DNA of 64,000 nt. Origin: Rhodospirillaceae bacterium (GTDB taxonomy: Bacteria > Pseudomonadota > Alphaproteobacteria > Dongiales > Dongiaceae). The DNA is taken from NCBI GenBank assembly GCA_008012315.1, contig SSEL01000032.1, forward strand, positions 124,001-188,000, written 5' to 3'. A program made the position numbers and the translations under genes. Under the pieces are notes generated by a model, which saw only the letters and a list, made by a program, of their open reading frames with translations, searched no databases and was not told the origin of the DNA. Shown here piece after piece: positions 10,356 through 20,324 of the stretch; the stretch's first letter is position 1; every line of letters begins with the position of its first letter.

Positions 10356-11756
10356 ATGAGCGAGAATGCTTTCGATCTGGTTGTCGTCGGTGGTGGCCCC
10401 GGCGGTTATGTCGCCGCCATCCGCAGCGCCCAGCTTGGCTTGAAGACGGCCTTGATCGAGCGTGAGCATCTCGGCGGCATCTGCCTCAACTGGGGCTGTA
10501 TCCCCACCAAGGCGCTGCTGCGGTCTTCGGAGATTGCCCATCTCATTCGGCATGCGGGCGATTATGGGTTCTCGGTTAGCGGCTTTACCATCGATCTGCC
10601 GAAGATCGTCGACCGGTCGCGCAAAGTGGCGGCGCAGCTTTCGGCCGGCGTCAAGCATCTCCTCAAGAAGAACAAGGTGACGGTCTTTGACGGTCATGGC
10701 CGATTGAACGGTGCCAGCAAATTGGTCGTTGAGAAGGACGGCAAGAAGCTGGCGGACCTGACCGCGAAGAACATCATTCTGGCGACCGGCGCCCGCGCGC
10801 GGTCCTTGCCGGGTTTGGAACCCGACGGCAAGCTGGTCTGGACCTATAAGGAAGCCATGGTGCCGAAAGAGATGCCGAAAAAGCTGCTGGTGGTCGGCAG
10901 CGGAGCGATCGGTATCGAATTCGCCAGCTTCTATCGCGGCCTTGGTGTCGAGGTGACGGTGGTCGAGGTGGTCGATCGCATCCTGCCGGTGGAGGATGCG
11001 GAAATCTCCGCCTTCGCCCATAAATCCTTTGAGAAGCAGGGCATGAAGATCATCACCGGCGCCGCAGTGAAGGCGCTGAAGAAAACCGACAATAGTGTGA
11101 CCGCCACGATAGAAAGCGGCGGCAAGTCCCAGGACATTACGGTCGACCGGGTCGTTCTCGCTCTCGGCATCGTCGGCAATGTGGAAAACCTGGGCCTCGA
11201 ATGGACTAAAATCAAAGTCGAGAAAACCCATATCGTGGTGGATGAGTATTGCCGCACCGGCGAGCCCGGCGTTTATGCGATCGGCGACCTGGTCGGCCCG
11301 CCCTGGCTGGCGCATAAGGCCAGCCATGAAGGCGTGATCTGCGTGGAGAAGATCGCCGGGGTCAAGGACGTTCATCCGCTGAATGTCCGCAACATCCCTG
11401 GATGCACCTATTGCTCGCCGCAGATCGCCAGCGTCGGCCTGACCGAACAGGCGGCCAAGGACAAGGGCTATGAGACCAAGATCGGTCGCTTCCCCTTTAT
11501 CGGCAATGGCAAGGCGATCGCCTTGGGCGAGCCGGAAGGCATGGTCAAGACGGTGTTCGACGCCAAGACCGGCGAATTGCTGGGGGCTCATATGATCGGC
11601 GCCGAGGTGACGGAACTGATCCAGGGCTATACAATTGCCAAGACATTGGAGACCACCGAGGCGGAACTGATGCATACCGTCTTCCCGCATCCGACCCTGT
11701 CGGAAATGATGCATGAAGCGGTCTTGGCAGCCTATGGCCGGGCCATCCATTACTGA
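10356..11756 (+). CDS. lpdA: Dihydrolipoamide dehydrogenase (E3)
   Basis: FAD enzyme that reoxidises dihydrolipoamide with NAD+, serving the pyruvate dehydrogenase complex. About 466 residues. Motifs are the FAD-binding [17 protein letters not shown], the redox-active disulfide [13 protein letters not shown], the NAD-binding [20 protein letters not shown] contact [15 protein letters not shown], and the C-terminal catalytic [12 protein letters not shown]. Three start codons lie in a row (TTG 10350, ATG 10353, ATG 10356); the last has the best spacing from GGAAGGAG (10342-10349). The position directly before lipA, in a run with pdhABC, argues that this is the complex-specific E3. Confidence 0.96.
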   Translation: MSENAFDLVVVGGGPGGYVAAIRSAQLGLKTALIEREHLGGICLNWGCIPTKALLRSSEIAHLIRHAGDYGFSVSGFTIDLPKIVDRSRKVAAQLSAGVKHLLKKNKVTVFDGHGRLNGASKLVVEKDGKKLADLTAKNIILATGARARSLPGLEPDGKLVWTYKEAMVPKEMPKKLLVVGSGAIGIEFASFYRGLGVEVTVVEVVDRILPVEDAEISAFAHKSFEKQGMKIITGAAVKALKKTDNSVTATIESGGKSQDITVDRVVLALGIVGNVENLGLEWTKIKVEKTHIVVDEYCRTGEPGVYAIGDLVGPPWLAHKASHEGVICVEKIAGVKDVHPLNVRNIPGCTYCSPQIASVGLTEQAAKDKGYETKIGRFPFIGNGKAIALGEPEGMVKTVFDAKTGELLGAHMIGAEVTELIQGYTIAKTLETTEAELMHTVFPHPTLSEMMHEAVLAAYGRAIHY

Positions 11757-11767
11757 GGAATTCGCGT

Positions 11768-12727
11768 ATGAGCGAGAAGTCAGCAGCAGCCCTGCGACAC
11801 CCGGAAAAGGCCAACCGGCCGGATACGCCGATCCAGCGTAAGCCGGATTGGATCCGGGTCAAGGCGCCGGTCAGCATTGAGTATGCCGAGACCAAGGCGC
11901 TGATGCGGCGGCTCAATCTGAATACCGTCTGCGAGGAAGCGGCCTGCCCGAATATCGGCGAATGCTGGAAGCAGAAACATGCGACGGTAATGATCCTGGG
12001 ATCGGTCTGCACCCGCGCCTGTGCATTCTGCAACGTGGCGACGGGCCGGCCGGATCTGCTCGATCCGCATGAGCCGGCGCATGTTGCCGAGGCGGTCGGG
12101 CAGCTTGGCCTCAATCATATCGTGATCACCTCCGTTGATCGCGACGATCTCGATGACGGTGGCGCCGCCCATTTCGCCGAAACCATCCGGCGGATTCGCG
12201 ATGCCTCGCCTGAGACGACGATCGAAGTTCTCACACCCGATTTCCAGAAGAAGCCGGGTGCGTTGGAAACGGTGATCGATGCACGGCCGGATGTCTTCAA
12301 TCACAACCTGGAAACGGTGCCGCGGCTCTATCGCAATGTGCGCCCGGGTGCGCGTTACTATGCCTCGCTGCGCCTGCTGCAGAAGGCGAAGGACGTCGAT
12401 CCGACGATGTTCACCAAATCCGGCTTGATGGTCGGCTTGGGTGAAAGCTTCGATGAAGTCTGCCAGGTGATGGACGACATGCGCGCCGCCGATGTCGATT
12501 TCCTGACCATCGGCCAATATCTGCAGCCGACCCGCAAGCACCATCCGGTGGACCGCTTCGTACCGCCCGAGGAATTCGACCAGTTGAAGCGCCAGGGGCA
12601 GGGGCGGGGCTTCCTGCTGGTTGCCGCGTCGCCGCTGACGCGCTCGTCACATCATGCGGGTGAGGACTTCAAACAATTGCAGGCTGCGCGTGCCGCTCAG
12701 CAGAAAACGGTTCCGGCGGTGCGATGA
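11768..12727 (+). CDS. lipA: Lipoyl synthase
   Basis: Radical SAM enzyme that inserts two sulfur atoms into protein-bound octanoyl groups to make lipoyl groups, here presumably on PdhB and PdhC. 319 residues. It shows the auxiliary-cluster Cys set [13 protein letters not shown], the radical SAM cluster CTRACAFC, and the C-terminal Ser ligand region. That last motif reads RSSHHA instead of the usual RSSYHA; the Ser ligand is kept. It starts 11 bases after lpd and its stop overlaps the start of ratA by 4 bases (ATGA), so the three are probably translated from one message. Confidence 0.97.
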   Translation: MSEKSAAALRHPEKANRPDTPIQRKPDWIRVKAPVSIEYAETKALMRRLNLNTVCEEAACPNIGECWKQKHATVMILGSVCTRACAFCNVATGRPDLLDPHEPAHVAEAVGQLGLNHIVITSVDRDDLDDGGAAHFAETIRRIRDASPETTIEVLTPDFQKKPGALETVIDARPDVFNHNLETVPRLYRNVRPGARYYASLRLLQKAKDVDPTMFTKSGLMVGLGESFDEVCQVMDDMRAADVDFLTIGQYLQPTRKHHPVDRFVPPEEFDQLKRQGQGRGFLLVAASPLTRSSHHAGEDFKQLQAARAAQQKTVPAVR

Positions 12728-13158
12728 AAGTCCATTCAGAACAGCGCAATCTGCCCTATCGGGCAGAGCAGATGTTCGATCTGGTGGCCGATGTTGGCCG
12801 TTATCCCGAATTCCTGCCCTGGTGTGTCGGCGCCCGCGTCCGGGAAAAGCGCGAAGACCTTGTCGTTGCCGATCTGATGATCGGCTTCAAGATGGTGCGT
12901 GAGCGTTTCACCAGCCGGGTTCATCTCAATCGGCCGGATCTGCGCATCGATGTCGAATATATCGATGGCCCGTTCAAATATCTGAAGAACCATTGGACCT
13001 TCGCCGATATCGGCAACGGACATTGCCGCGTCGACTTCCATCTGGAATTCGAGTTCAGTTCGGCCGTGCTGCAGAAATTGATCGGCGTCCTGTTTCATGA
13101 AGCCGTGCGTCGCATGGTCCATGCATTCGAGATGCGGGCCGCGCAGCTTTACGGATAG
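12724..13158 (+). CDS. ratA: RatA/COQ10-family START-like lipid-binding protein
   Basis: A 144-residue protein of the SRPBCC/START-like fold family that includes yeast Coq10 (ubiquinone binding) and bacterial RatA. Typical phrases are [25 protein letters not shown] at the start (residues 10-34, here in two blocks) and [17 protein letters not shown] at the end. The 4-base overlap with lipA and the pdh neighbourhood favour a respiratory quinone-related role over the toxin role proposed for E. coli RatA. This gene ends the plus-strand run; the next three genes are on the other strand. Confidence 0.88.
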   Translation: MKVHSEQRNLPYRAEQMFDLVADVGRYPEFLPWCVGARVREKREDLVVADLMIGFKMVRERFTSRVHLNRPDLRIDVEYIDGPFKYLKNHWTFADIGNGHCRVDFHLEFEFSSAVLQKLIGVLFHEAVRRMVHAFEMRAAQLYG

Positions 13159-13169
13159 GCTGTCTCGAT

Positions 13170-13985
13170 CTATCGCCGCAATTCGAAGAAGACGCGACCT
13201 TCCAGTCTTTCCAGACGATCCGCCTTGTGCCGGAAATCGGCGCGGGTCGTGGCAACGGCACCGATCACGGCATCGAGCGCATCGCCACCGATATTGTCGA
13301 GCAGCTTCTGGCGCAAAGCGCGCCGGGGTGCCGCCAGCAGATCGAGGTCGATCAGGCAATCGAGAATGCGTTGTCGTGCCCGGCGATGCCAGGCCGTGCG
13401 TCCTTTGTAGGATGGATAGCAGTCGAGGTGCTTGAGGCTGCAGGCGGCGCAGACCTCCATGATCGTCGGTTTACCAAGCCGACTCGGCATCTGCGGAATG
13501 ACGATCGCCTTCTTGCCGACGACCAGCGGATGCAGCAGATGCGCCATGCCCCACCAAGCCTGGCGATAGAGCCGCAGGTTATATGAGTTAAACGGCGTTC
13601 CGGCCAATCGGTCGGTCTGGCGCTTGATCTCGATCAGATTGGTGCGCGTGCGATTGAGCAGGCGGTAGGTGTCGTGATCCGGGAACCGAGCCGGGAAGCC
13701 GATGATGAAATCGGTCCAGCGCGTTGCATCGACCAGTTCGGCGGGCAGGCTGAAGGGAAAGTCGCAGCCGGCCACGGTGTGCGGCATCGCGGCAATATGG
13801 CGGGCCAGAGCCGGCAAGGCCAATTGTGGAGAGACGCCTGAATTCGGCAGCTCCATCGCCGGAAAACAGCGATCGATGATCAGTGGTGCATCCTTGGCGG
13901 CAGGATCATGCTGGGCTTCGGCAATCCAGATCTTGCGGCCCGCATCGCTGGCACCGCTGAAATCGATGCCGAGGATGCGCCTCAT
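13170..13985 (-). CDS. DUF429 domain protein (RNase H-like fold)
   Basis: A 271-residue protein that opens with LGIDFSGASDAGRKIWIAE, the characteristic start of DUF429, whose fold is thought to be RNase H-like. Further acidic and aromatic motifs include AGCDFPFSLP and GDALDAVIGAVAT near the C-terminus, where relatives carry conserved Asp residues. The function of the family is not established as far as I know; a nuclease role is only a fold-based guess. Its start overlaps the stop of pncC by 4 bases, so the two are translationally coupled. Confidence 0.82.
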   Translation of the reverse strand: MRRILGIDFSGASDAGRKIWIAEAQHDPAAKDAPLIIDRCFPAMELPNSGVSPQLALPALARHIAAMPHTVAGCDFPFSLPAELVDATRWTDFIIGFPARFPDHDTYRLLNRTRTNLIEIKRQTDRLAGTPFNSYNLRLYRQAWWGMAHLLHPLVVGKKAIVIPQMPSRLGKPTIMEVCAACSLKHLDCYPSYKGRTAWHRRARQRILDCLIDLDLLAAPRRALRQKLLDNIGGDALDAVIGAVATTRADFRHKADRLERLEGRVFFELRR

Positions 13986-14452
13986 TTAGCCGCGTCGGAT
14001 AACAGCTCAAGCGCGCGCACGACGCTTTGCAGCCTGACCTCGTGTCGCCGGCCTTCAAAGACATGGCGCTCGACCTTGGCATGGGGATCGCCTTGCTTGG
14101 CGATGCCGAGATAGACGAGGCCGACCGGCTTCTCCGCCGATCCACCGCCGGGACCGGCGATCCCGGTGACGGCGACGGCTACCTGCGCCCTCGACCGGGC
14201 AACGGCGCCCAGGGCCATCGCCGCCGCGACCGGATCGCTGACGGCACCATATTGCTCGATCAGTGCCGCCGGCACGCCCAGCAGATCGGCTTTCGCTTCA
14301 TTCGAATAAGTGACGAAGCCACGATCAACCACATCCGAGGAGCCGGCGATTTCCGTCAGTGTCGCGGCAATCAGGCCGCCGGTGCAGGATTCCGCCGTTG
14401 CGATCATCCAGCCACGCTGGCGGTAAAGGTCCAACAGGGCCGGAATATCCAT
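13982..14452 (-). CDS. pncC: Nicotinamide-nucleotide amidase, CinA C-terminal domain protein
   Basis: A stand-alone CinA C-terminal domain (156 residues) that deamidates NMN to NaMN in pyridine nucleotide recycling. Signature motifs are TAESCTGGLIAATLTEIAGSS (catalytic Ser/Thr region, residues 19-39), RGFVTYSNEAKADLLGV, and the loop VTGIAGPGGGSAEKPVG. There is no N-terminal COG1058 domain, as in many proteobacteria. It lies downstream of ispDF in the same direction and overlaps the DUF429 gene by 4 bases. Confidence 0.93.
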   Translation of the reverse strand: MDIPALLDLYRQRGWMIATAESCTGGLIAATLTEIAGSSDVVDRGFVTYSNEAKADLLGVPAALIEQYGAVSDPVAAAMALGAVARSRAQVAVAVTGIAGPGGGSAEKPVGLVYLGIAKQGDPHAKVERHVFEGRRHEVRLQSVVRALELLSDAAK

Positions 14453-14490
14453 CGCATTTCTCCGTGTTTGTTGGTCTATCTCTCTGGGGT

Positions 14491-15663
14491 CTACCCGATC
14501 GGCAGGGCAACGGTGGCGGTCGCCTGGGCGGCAACACCTTCACCGCGGCCGGTGAAGCCGAGCTTCTCGGTGGTCGTCGCCTTTACGCTGACCCGGTCGC
14601 GTTCGACGCCGAGGATTTCGGCGACCCGCGTCACCATCGCGTCGCGATGCGGACCGATCTTCGGTTTCTCGCAGATGATGGTGATGTCGCAATGGGTGAT
14701 GCTGCCGCCCCGCTGCTGTACCAGCTTGTTGGCATGGGCCAGGAATTTCCAGGACTCGGCCCCCTTCCATTGCGGATCGCTCGGCGGGAAATGGGCGCCG
14801 ATATCCTTGGCTGAAATCGCGCCAAGCACGGCGTCTGTCAGGGCGTGCAAAGCCACGTCGGCATCGGAATGGCCTTCCAGGCGCCACTCGCAGGGGATCT
14901 TGATGCCGCACATATGCACGCCATCGCCCTCGATCAAACGATGGACGTCGAAGCCATTGCCGGTGCGATATTCGAAAGCCTGACTCATTTTGGGATTCAG
15001 CATCCTTTCAGCGCGGGCCAGATCGGCCGGCGTGGTGATCTTGAAGTTATCTTCATGCCCCAGCACCAGGGCGACATCAATACCGGCAGCCTCGGCGACG
15101 CCGGCATCATCGGTCATTTCGGTGTCTCGGCCCATCGCGGCGTGGTGCGCCGACAGGATGGCGCCGTAGTGGAAACCCTGTGGTGTCTGGGCGCGCCACA
15201 GGCCGTTGCGGTCGACGGTCAGGCCGCTGAAGGTGCCGGCGGCCCGCTTGAGCGTATCCACCACCGGCACGGCGACCAGGGCGGCCGGATGTCCGGCCAG
15301 CGTTTCCAATGTGCGGTCGATTGTCGCGGCATCCAGGAAGGGACGGGCGGCATCGTGAATCAACACCAGATCGGGTGACTGATCAGCCAGGCTCTCCAAG
15401 CCGAGACGGACGGAATCCTGCCGGGTCTGGCCGCCATGCACCGGCGGCAGCAAATCCAACCCGCCCGTCGCCGACTCATACAGCGCCTGATAGGTGGGAT
15501 TGATCACGACCCGGACGCCGGCAATGCGCGGATGCGACAGGAAGGTTTCCAGGCAATAGCGCAGGAGCGGTTTGCCGGCCAGGGTCAAAAACTGTTTGGG
15601 TATTTCGCCGCCGACCCGCAGGCCGCTACCGGCGGCCACGACCAGGGCTATTGCTTTTGTCAT
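14491..15663 (-). CDS. ispDF: Bifunctional IspD/IspF of the MEP isoprenoid pathway
   Basis: A 390-residue fusion of two enzymes of the methylerythritol phosphate pathway. Residues 1-225 are 2-C-methyl-D-erythritol 4-phosphate cytidylyltransferase (LVVAAGSGLRVGGEIPKQF; VLIHDAARPFLD). Residues of about 232-390 are the 2,4-cyclodiphosphate synthase, with the zinc ligands in GNGFDVHRL and HSDADVALHAL and the C-terminal EKLGFTGRGEGVAAQA. Fusion of ispD and ispF is common in alphaproteobacteria; it links steps that are separated by IspE. The gene diverges from the membrane protein at 15745. Confidence 0.97.
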   Translation of the reverse strand: MTKAIALVVAAGSGLRVGGEIPKQFLTLAGKPLLRYCLETFLSHPRIAGVRVVINPTYQALYESATGGLDLLPPVHGGQTRQDSVRLGLESLADQSPDLVLIHDAARPFLDAATIDRTLETLAGHPAALVAVPVVDTLKRAAGTFSGLTVDRNGLWRAQTPQGFHYGAILSAHHAAMGRDTEMTDDAGVAEAAGIDVALVLGHEDNFKITTPADLARAERMLNPKMSQAFEYRTGNGFDVHRLIEGDGVHMCGIKIPCEWRLEGHSDADVALHALTDAVLGAISAKDIGAHFPPSDPQWKGAESWKFLAHANKLVQQRGGSITHCDITIICEKPKIGPHRDAMVTRVAEILGVERDRVSVKATTTEKLGFTGRGEGVAAQATATVALPIG

Positions 15664-15744
15664 TTCTCACCAGAGTCATCTTTATTGGCGGTGTCTCGAT
15701 AGGCCGTCGGACGCCGTTTGCCAAGGCGGCGCAGTTTAATGATA

Positions 15745-16554
15745 ATGCGCGCCATGTCGACCATCGGACTTCCTGAAATCATTGCCGTCATTGGCCTCAT
15801 TCCGCTCAGCATCGCCGCCCTGCGGGGACAGCTCGGGCGACCGTCGCTATTCTGGCTGCTGTTGCTGATCGCGGCAATTCCGCCGGTCAGCCTGGTCTGG
15901 CAGACCGTGCATAACGGCTGGCAGGCCGGTCTGGCGGCAACCTTGTGGGTCAGCATCGCCGCCATTCTGGTGCTCTATGCCGTCGTCACGGCCTTCAACC
16001 GCATGGCGATCGGCCTCAGCGCCCTGTTGGCGCCTTATCTGCTTCTGCTGGCGGTCCTGGCAACCTTGGCGCAATGGTTCGCCCGGTCCGAAGCGGTCAA
16101 CCTTGCCTCGGTCCCCTGGTTTGCCGTGCATATCCTGCTGGCGGTGGGGAGCTATGCGCTGCTCACCATCACGGCGGTCGCCGCCTTCGCTATCGTATTG
16201 CAGGAGCGGGCGATGAAGCGGCGGCAGCAGGGCTGGGCCTCGGCGACCTTGCCGCCGGTGGCCGAAACCGAGCAGCTGCAACAGCATCTGCTCTGGGCTG
16301 CGGCCGTGGCCATGGGTGCGGCCCTGGCGACGGGGGCGGCCAATGAATTCCTGGAAACCGGCCAGTTCCTCTTGATGACACACAAGATCCTGCTGTCCTG
16401 CCTCGCCTTCGCCGTGATCGTGATCTTCCTGATCCTGCATCAGGCGACAGGCTTGCGGGGCCGCCTTGCGGCGCGCTGGCTCATGGCGGGCTATCTCCTG
16501 CTGACCCTGGCCTATCCGGGGGTCAAGTTTGTGCAGGATATACTCCTAAGTTAG
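15745..16554 (+). CDS. CcsA/YpjD-like cytochrome c assembly family membrane protein
   Basis: A 269-residue, mostly hydrophobic protein with about eight transmembrane helices. The pattern, including VPWFAVHILLAVGSYALLTI in the middle and ETGQFLLMTHKILLSCLAF, resembles the CcsA/YpjD (HemX-like) branch of the cytochrome c assembly family. His residues in WFAVHIL and MTHKIL could contact heme; this is inference from the family. Possible starts are ATG 15739, 15745 and 15754; none has a clear ribosome binding site, so the start is uncertain. In many proteobacteria YpjD genes lie next to ffh; here ispDF and dusB are the neighbours. Confidence 0.75.
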   Translation: MRAMSTIGLPEIIAVIGLIPLSIAALRGQLGRPSLFWLLLLIAAIPPVSLVWQTVHNGWQAGLAATLWVSIAAILVLYAVVTAFNRMAIGLSALLAPYLLLLAVLATLAQWFARSEAVNLASVPWFAVHILLAVGSYALLTITAVAAFAIVLQERAMKRRQQGWASATLPPVAETEQLQQHLLWAAAVAMGAALATGAANEFLETGQFLLMTHKILLSCLAFAVIVIFLILHQATGLRGRLAARWLMAGYLLLTLAYPGVKFVQDILLS

Positions 16555-16556
16555 TC

Positions 16557-16576
16557 GATTTCGCAGGTGCGAAATC
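16557..16576. repeat. Perfect 9-bp inverted repeat before dusB-ntrBC
   Basis: GATTTCGCA and TGCGAAATC flank a 2-base spacer, directly after the stop of the upstream membrane protein and 70 bases before dusB. There is no T run after it, so a simple intrinsic terminator is unlikely. It could be an operator for the ntr operon. Confidence 0.45.
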
Positions 16577-16645
16577 TATTGCATTTCTGCCTTAGTAGCG
16601 TAGAAATCGCCTATAAAATAGGCAGCTTATATTGGTGCTGAAAAA

Positions 16646-17632
16646 ATGAGCATCCAGATCGGTCCGGTCGAAATTGCGGACCCCGTCATTCTCGCGCCGA
16701 TGTCCGGCGTCACCGACATGCCCTTCCGACGCCTGGTCAAGAGGTGCGGGGCGGGGCTTGTCGTCTCGGAAATGATCGCCAGCGAGGCGATGATCCGGCA
16801 CACCCGGCAGTCGATGAAAATGTCGACCAATTGCGCCGAGGAATTTCCCATGTCGGTCCAGCTTGCCGGCTGCGAGCCGCAGGTGATGGCGGAAGCGGCG
16901 AAGCTCAACCAGGATCGCGGGGCGGCGATCATCGACATCAATTTCGGCTGCCCGGTGAAGAAGGTGGTCAACGGCCATGCCGGCTCGGCTTTGATGCGCG
17001 ATGAACCGACGGCGGCGAAAATCCTGGAAGCGACGGTGAAAGCCGTCGATCTGCCGGTGACCTTGAAGATGCGCATGGGCTGGGATCATAGCAGCCTCAA
17101 TGCGCCGAGCTTGGCGCGCATCGCCGAATCCGTCGGCATCCGGATGATCACGATTCACGGCCGCACACGCTGCCAGCTCTATAACGGTTCCGCCGACTGG
17201 GCCTTCGTGCGCAGTGTCAAAGAAGCTGTTTCTATCCCCGTCATCGTCAATGGCGACATCATCACCCTGGAAGATGCCAAGACCGCGCTGGAACTGTCCG
17301 GCGCCGATGGTGTGATGATCGGCCGCGGCGCCTATGGCAAGCCCTGGTTCCTGTCACAGGTCATGGCCTATCTCAAAACCGGTGAAAGACTGCCGGATCC
17401 GCCGCTGCAGCAGCAACTGGATATCCTGCTGGAGCATTACGAGACGATGCTGGAGCATTACGGCATCGGCGGCGGCCTGAAAATCGCGCGCAAGCATGTC
17501 GCCTGGTATTCCAAGGGGCTGTTCGGTTCGGCGGAATTCCGGACGCGAATCAACCAGATCGACGATCCCAAGCAGGTTACAGCCGCTATCAGGGACTTCT
17601 ACCTGCCGCAGATCGATCGACTGGCGGCGTGA
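16646..17632 (+). CDS. dusB: tRNA-dihydrouridine synthase DusB (NifR3)
   Basis: Flavoenzyme that reduces uridine to dihydrouridine in tRNA. 328 residues. Motifs are [20 protein letters not shown], catalytic Cys in [14 protein letters not shown], the [15 protein letters not shown] segment and the FMN phosphate site [14 protein letters not shown]. In alphaproteobacteria this gene (historically nifR3) is the first gene of the ntrBC operon, and here it overlaps ntrB by 4 bases, so its expression is tied to nitrogen control. The region upstream is AT-rich and carries a perfect inverted repeat. Confidence 0.97.
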   Translation: MSIQIGPVEIADPVILAPMSGVTDMPFRRLVKRCGAGLVVSEMIASEAMIRHTRQSMKMSTNCAEEFPMSVQLAGCEPQVMAEAAKLNQDRGAAIIDINFGCPVKKVVNGHAGSALMRDEPTAAKILEATVKAVDLPVTLKMRMGWDHSSLNAPSLARIAESVGIRMITIHGRTRCQLYNGSADWAFVRSVKEAVSIPVIVNGDIITLEDAKTALELSGADGVMIGRGAYGKPWFLSQVMAYLKTGERLPDPPLQQQLDILLEHYETMLEHYGIGGGLKIARKHVAWYSKGLFGSAEFRTRINQIDDPKQVTAAIRDFYLPQIDRLAA

Positions 17633-18819
17633 CCGTGTCGCGCGGCGGCCAGGCAATGCGTGTCGCCCCACTGACCGGTCAACCTGGATCGCCCGGTCAG
17701 CCGGTAAACGCAGAGGCGGCGACGGACATGTCCGGTCGCGGGTCGATTCTCGAAACCCTGCCGATTGCCGTCATCACGCTTGATGCGGCAAATGTTGTCG
17801 TCGATGCCAATGCGGCCGCCGAGAGTCTGCTGGGACAAAGCCGTGCTTTGCTCCGCATCACGCCGTTGCGTGAGATCATTGCTGCCGATAACCCGCTATT
17901 CGGTCTGATCGCCACAGCCCGCAATCAGCAGATTTCCGTGGTTGAATACGACCTGTCTTTAGGCGGTCCGCGGCTCGATGCGGCGCATATGGCGGTCGAG
18001 ATCGCTCCAATGGTGGAACGGCCCGATCATGTCGTCGTGGCTTTGCTCAATCGCGGCATCGAGCACCGGATTTCCCAGCAGCAGATGGGCCGCGACGCGG
18101 CGCGATCGGTTCGCGCCATGGCGGGAATGCTGGCGCATGAGGTCAAGAACCCGCTTTCCGGCATTCGCGGCGCCGCGCAGCTTCTCGAAGCGAAGCTGAA
18201 AGGCCCGGATCTGCAACTGGCCGAGTTGATCCGCGAAGAGACCGATCGCATCGTCGCGCTCATCAACCGCATGGAAATGTTCACCGACGACCGGGCCCCG
18301 CGACTGGAGGCGGTAAATATTCACGAAGTCCTCGATCGTGTGCGGCGACTGGCACAGCATGGGGTCGCCGCGAAGATCGATTTCCAGATGCATTTCGATC
18401 CGTCCTTGCCGCCGGTCAACGGCAATCGCGATATGCTGATCCAGGCTTTCTTCAATCTGGTGCGCAATGCGGCAGAAGCCTGCCCGACGGAAGGTGGGAT
18501 GATCACCCTGACCACCAGCTACCAGACCGGCTTGCGGCTGGGCAACCGGACCGGGTCCTGGCGCTATAACCGGTGCGTCACGGTGACCGTTGAAGACAAT
18601 GGCAGCGGCATACCGGCTCATCTGCGCGCCAGCCTGTTCGACCCCTTCGTCAGCGAAAAGCCCGGCGGCAAGGGGCTCGGCCTCGCGCTCGTTGCGAAGA
18701 TCATCCAGGATCATGCCGGTATCATCGAATTCACCAGCGAACTCGGCAAGACCCGGTTCTCCGTCATGCTGCCGCTCTATGAGGAGCAGCGCTCCAGAAA
18801 ATCTGGAGGTGCCGGATGA
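17629..18819 (+). CDS. ntrB: Nitrogen regulation sensor histidine kinase NtrB
   Basis: Cytosolic PAS-containing histidine kinase/phosphatase that controls NtrC according to PII signalling. About 396 residues from GTG 17629, which forms a GTGA overlap with dusB; ATG 17656 or 17728 are possible later starts. A PAS region begins at [20 protein letters not shown] (residues 41-60), the phosphorylated His lies in [20 protein letters not shown], the N box is [13 protein letters not shown] and the G boxes are VEDNGSGIP and GGKGLGLAL. No transmembrane segment is seen. Its stop overlaps ntrC by 4 bases. Confidence 0.95.
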   Translation: MTVSRGGQAMRVAPLTGQPGSPGQPVNAEAATDMSGRGSILETLPIAVITLDAANVVVDANAAAESLLGQSRALLRITPLREIIAADNPLFGLIATARNQQISVVEYDLSLGGPRLDAAHMAVEIAPMVERPDHVVVALLNRGIEHRISQQQMGRDAARSVRAMAGMLAHEVKNPLSGIRGAAQLLEAKLKGPDLQLAELIREETDRIVALINRMEMFTDDRAPRLEAVNIHEVLDRVRRLAQHGVAAKIDFQMHFDPSLPPVNGNRDMLIQAFFNLVRNAAEACPTEGGMITLTTSYQTGLRLGNRTGSWRYNRCVTVTVEDNGSGIPAHLRASLFDPFVSEKPGGKGLGLALVAKIIQDHAGIIEFTSELGKTRFSVMLPLYEEQRSRKSGGAG

Positions 18820-20282
18820 CGTCAACCATTCTGGTGGCGGATGACGATCGCGCCATTCGCCTGGTTCTGAGCCAGGCGCTCTCCCAATTGGGCCATGATG
18901 TCCGCGCGGCCAGCGATGCCGCAACGCTCTGGAACTGGGTCGAGCGGGGTGAGGGCGATGTGGTGATCACCGATGTGATCATGCCGGATGAAAACGGCCT
19001 GGATCTCATTCCGCGCATCAAGGCCCAACGGCCGGATTTGCCGATCATCGTCATGAGCGCGCAGAACACGTTGCTGACGGCGATCCGGGCAACCGAAAGA
19101 GGCGCTTTCGAATATCTGCCGAAGCCATTCGATCTGCGGGCGCTGATCGGCGCGGTCGAACGGGCACTGACCCAGGCGGGGCAGCCGGCACCGGAAACCG
19201 AGGCGGGTGACGGCGAGGTCTTGCCGCTGATCGGCCGATCGCCGGCGATGCAGGAAATCTACCGGGTTCTGGCGCGGCTGGTGAATACAGATATGACCAC
19301 GCTGATTCACGGTGAGTCCGGGACGGGCAAGGAACTGGTGGCTCGGGTTCTGCATGATTTCGGCCGCCGCAAGGAAATGCCCTTTGTCGCCATCAACATG
19401 GCAGCCATTCCCCGCGACCTCATCGAAAGCGAATTGTTCGGCCATGAAAAAGGCGCCTTCACCGGTGCCGTGGCCCGCGGCAGCGGGCGGTTCGAGCAGG
19501 CCAATGGCGGCACCCTGTTCCTCGACGAAATCGGCGATATGCCGCTCGAGGCGCAAACCCGTCTGTTGCGGGTTTTGCAAACCAGCGAATTCACGCCGGT
19601 CGGCGGCCGTCAAACGATCAAGGCAGATGTCCGGGTCATTGCCGCGACCCATCGCGACCTGCGGCAGATGATCAAACAGGGGAGTTTCCGCGAAGATCTG
19701 TTCTATCGCCTGAACGTCGTGCCGCTGAAACTACCGCCACTGCGAGAGCGGCTGGAGGATATTGCGGATCTGGCACGCCATTTTCTGCATCGGGCGGAAC
19801 AGGAAGGCATGCCAGCCAAGCATCTGGATGCGAATGCGATTGCCGAACTGAAACGGCATGACTGGCCGGGCAATGTCCGGGAGCTGGAAAACCTGATGCA
19901 GCGGATCGCCGTGCTTTATAGCGAGACGCTGATTGACGGCCGGATCATCGCTTCGGCATTGGCGGATCAGGATCTCGGCGTTACGGCGGCATCGCCTGCG
20001 GAAATCGACCAGCCGGTGGAGCCGCATATGTCCAGCGAAGAGACATTGGGGCAGTCGGTCGAGCGGCATTTGCGGGCTTACTTTCTGGCGCATGAAGGTC
20101 GCTTGCCGGCTGCTGGCCTCTATGACAGGGTGTTGCAGGAAGTCGAGCGCCCCTTGATCTCCCTGTCGCTGGATGCGACACGCGGGAACCAGATCAAGGC
20201 AGCCGATTTGCTCGGCCTGAACCGAAACACTTTGCGCAAGAAACTGCGTGAACTCGATATCCAGCCATCCCGCGGTAAATAA
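18816..20282 (+). CDS. ntrC: Nitrogen regulation response regulator NtrC
   Basis: Sigma-54-dependent activator of nitrogen assimilation genes. 488 residues: receiver domain 1-120 (phosphorylated Asp in [13 protein letters not shown], Lys in [11 protein letters not shown]), AAA+ domain of about 140-380 with Walker [17 protein letters not shown], an intact GAFTGA sigma-54 contact loop in [14 protein letters not shown], and Walker [14 protein letters not shown]. The C-terminal Fis-type helix-turn-helix is seen in [20 protein letters not shown]. The insert between AAA+ and Fis domains (about 385-440) is longer than in enterobacteria, as usual for this class. Confidence 0.97.
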   Translation: MTSTILVADDDRAIRLVLSQALSQLGHDVRAASDAATLWNWVERGEGDVVITDVIMPDENGLDLIPRIKAQRPDLPIIVMSAQNTLLTAIRATERGAFEYLPKPFDLRALIGAVERALTQAGQPAPETEAGDGEVLPLIGRSPAMQEIYRVLARLVNTDMTTLIHGESGTGKELVARVLHDFGRRKEMPFVAINMAAIPRDLIESELFGHEKGAFTGAVARGSGRFEQANGGTLFLDEIGDMPLEAQTRLLRVLQTSEFTPVGGRQTIKADVRVIAATHRDLRQMIKQGSFREDLFYRLNVVPLKLPPLRERLEDIADLARHFLHRAEQEGMPAKHLDANAIAELKRHDWPGNVRELENLMQRIAVLYSETLIDGRIIASALADQDLGVTAASPAEIDQPVEPHMSSEETLGQSVERHLRAYFLAHEGRLPAAGLYDRVLQEVERPLISLSLDATRGNQIKAADLLGLNRNTLRKKLRELDIQPSRGK

Positions 20283-20324
20283 GGTGATGCAAATGACGGC
20301 GGCGCGAAGGATGGCGGCAGGCAG

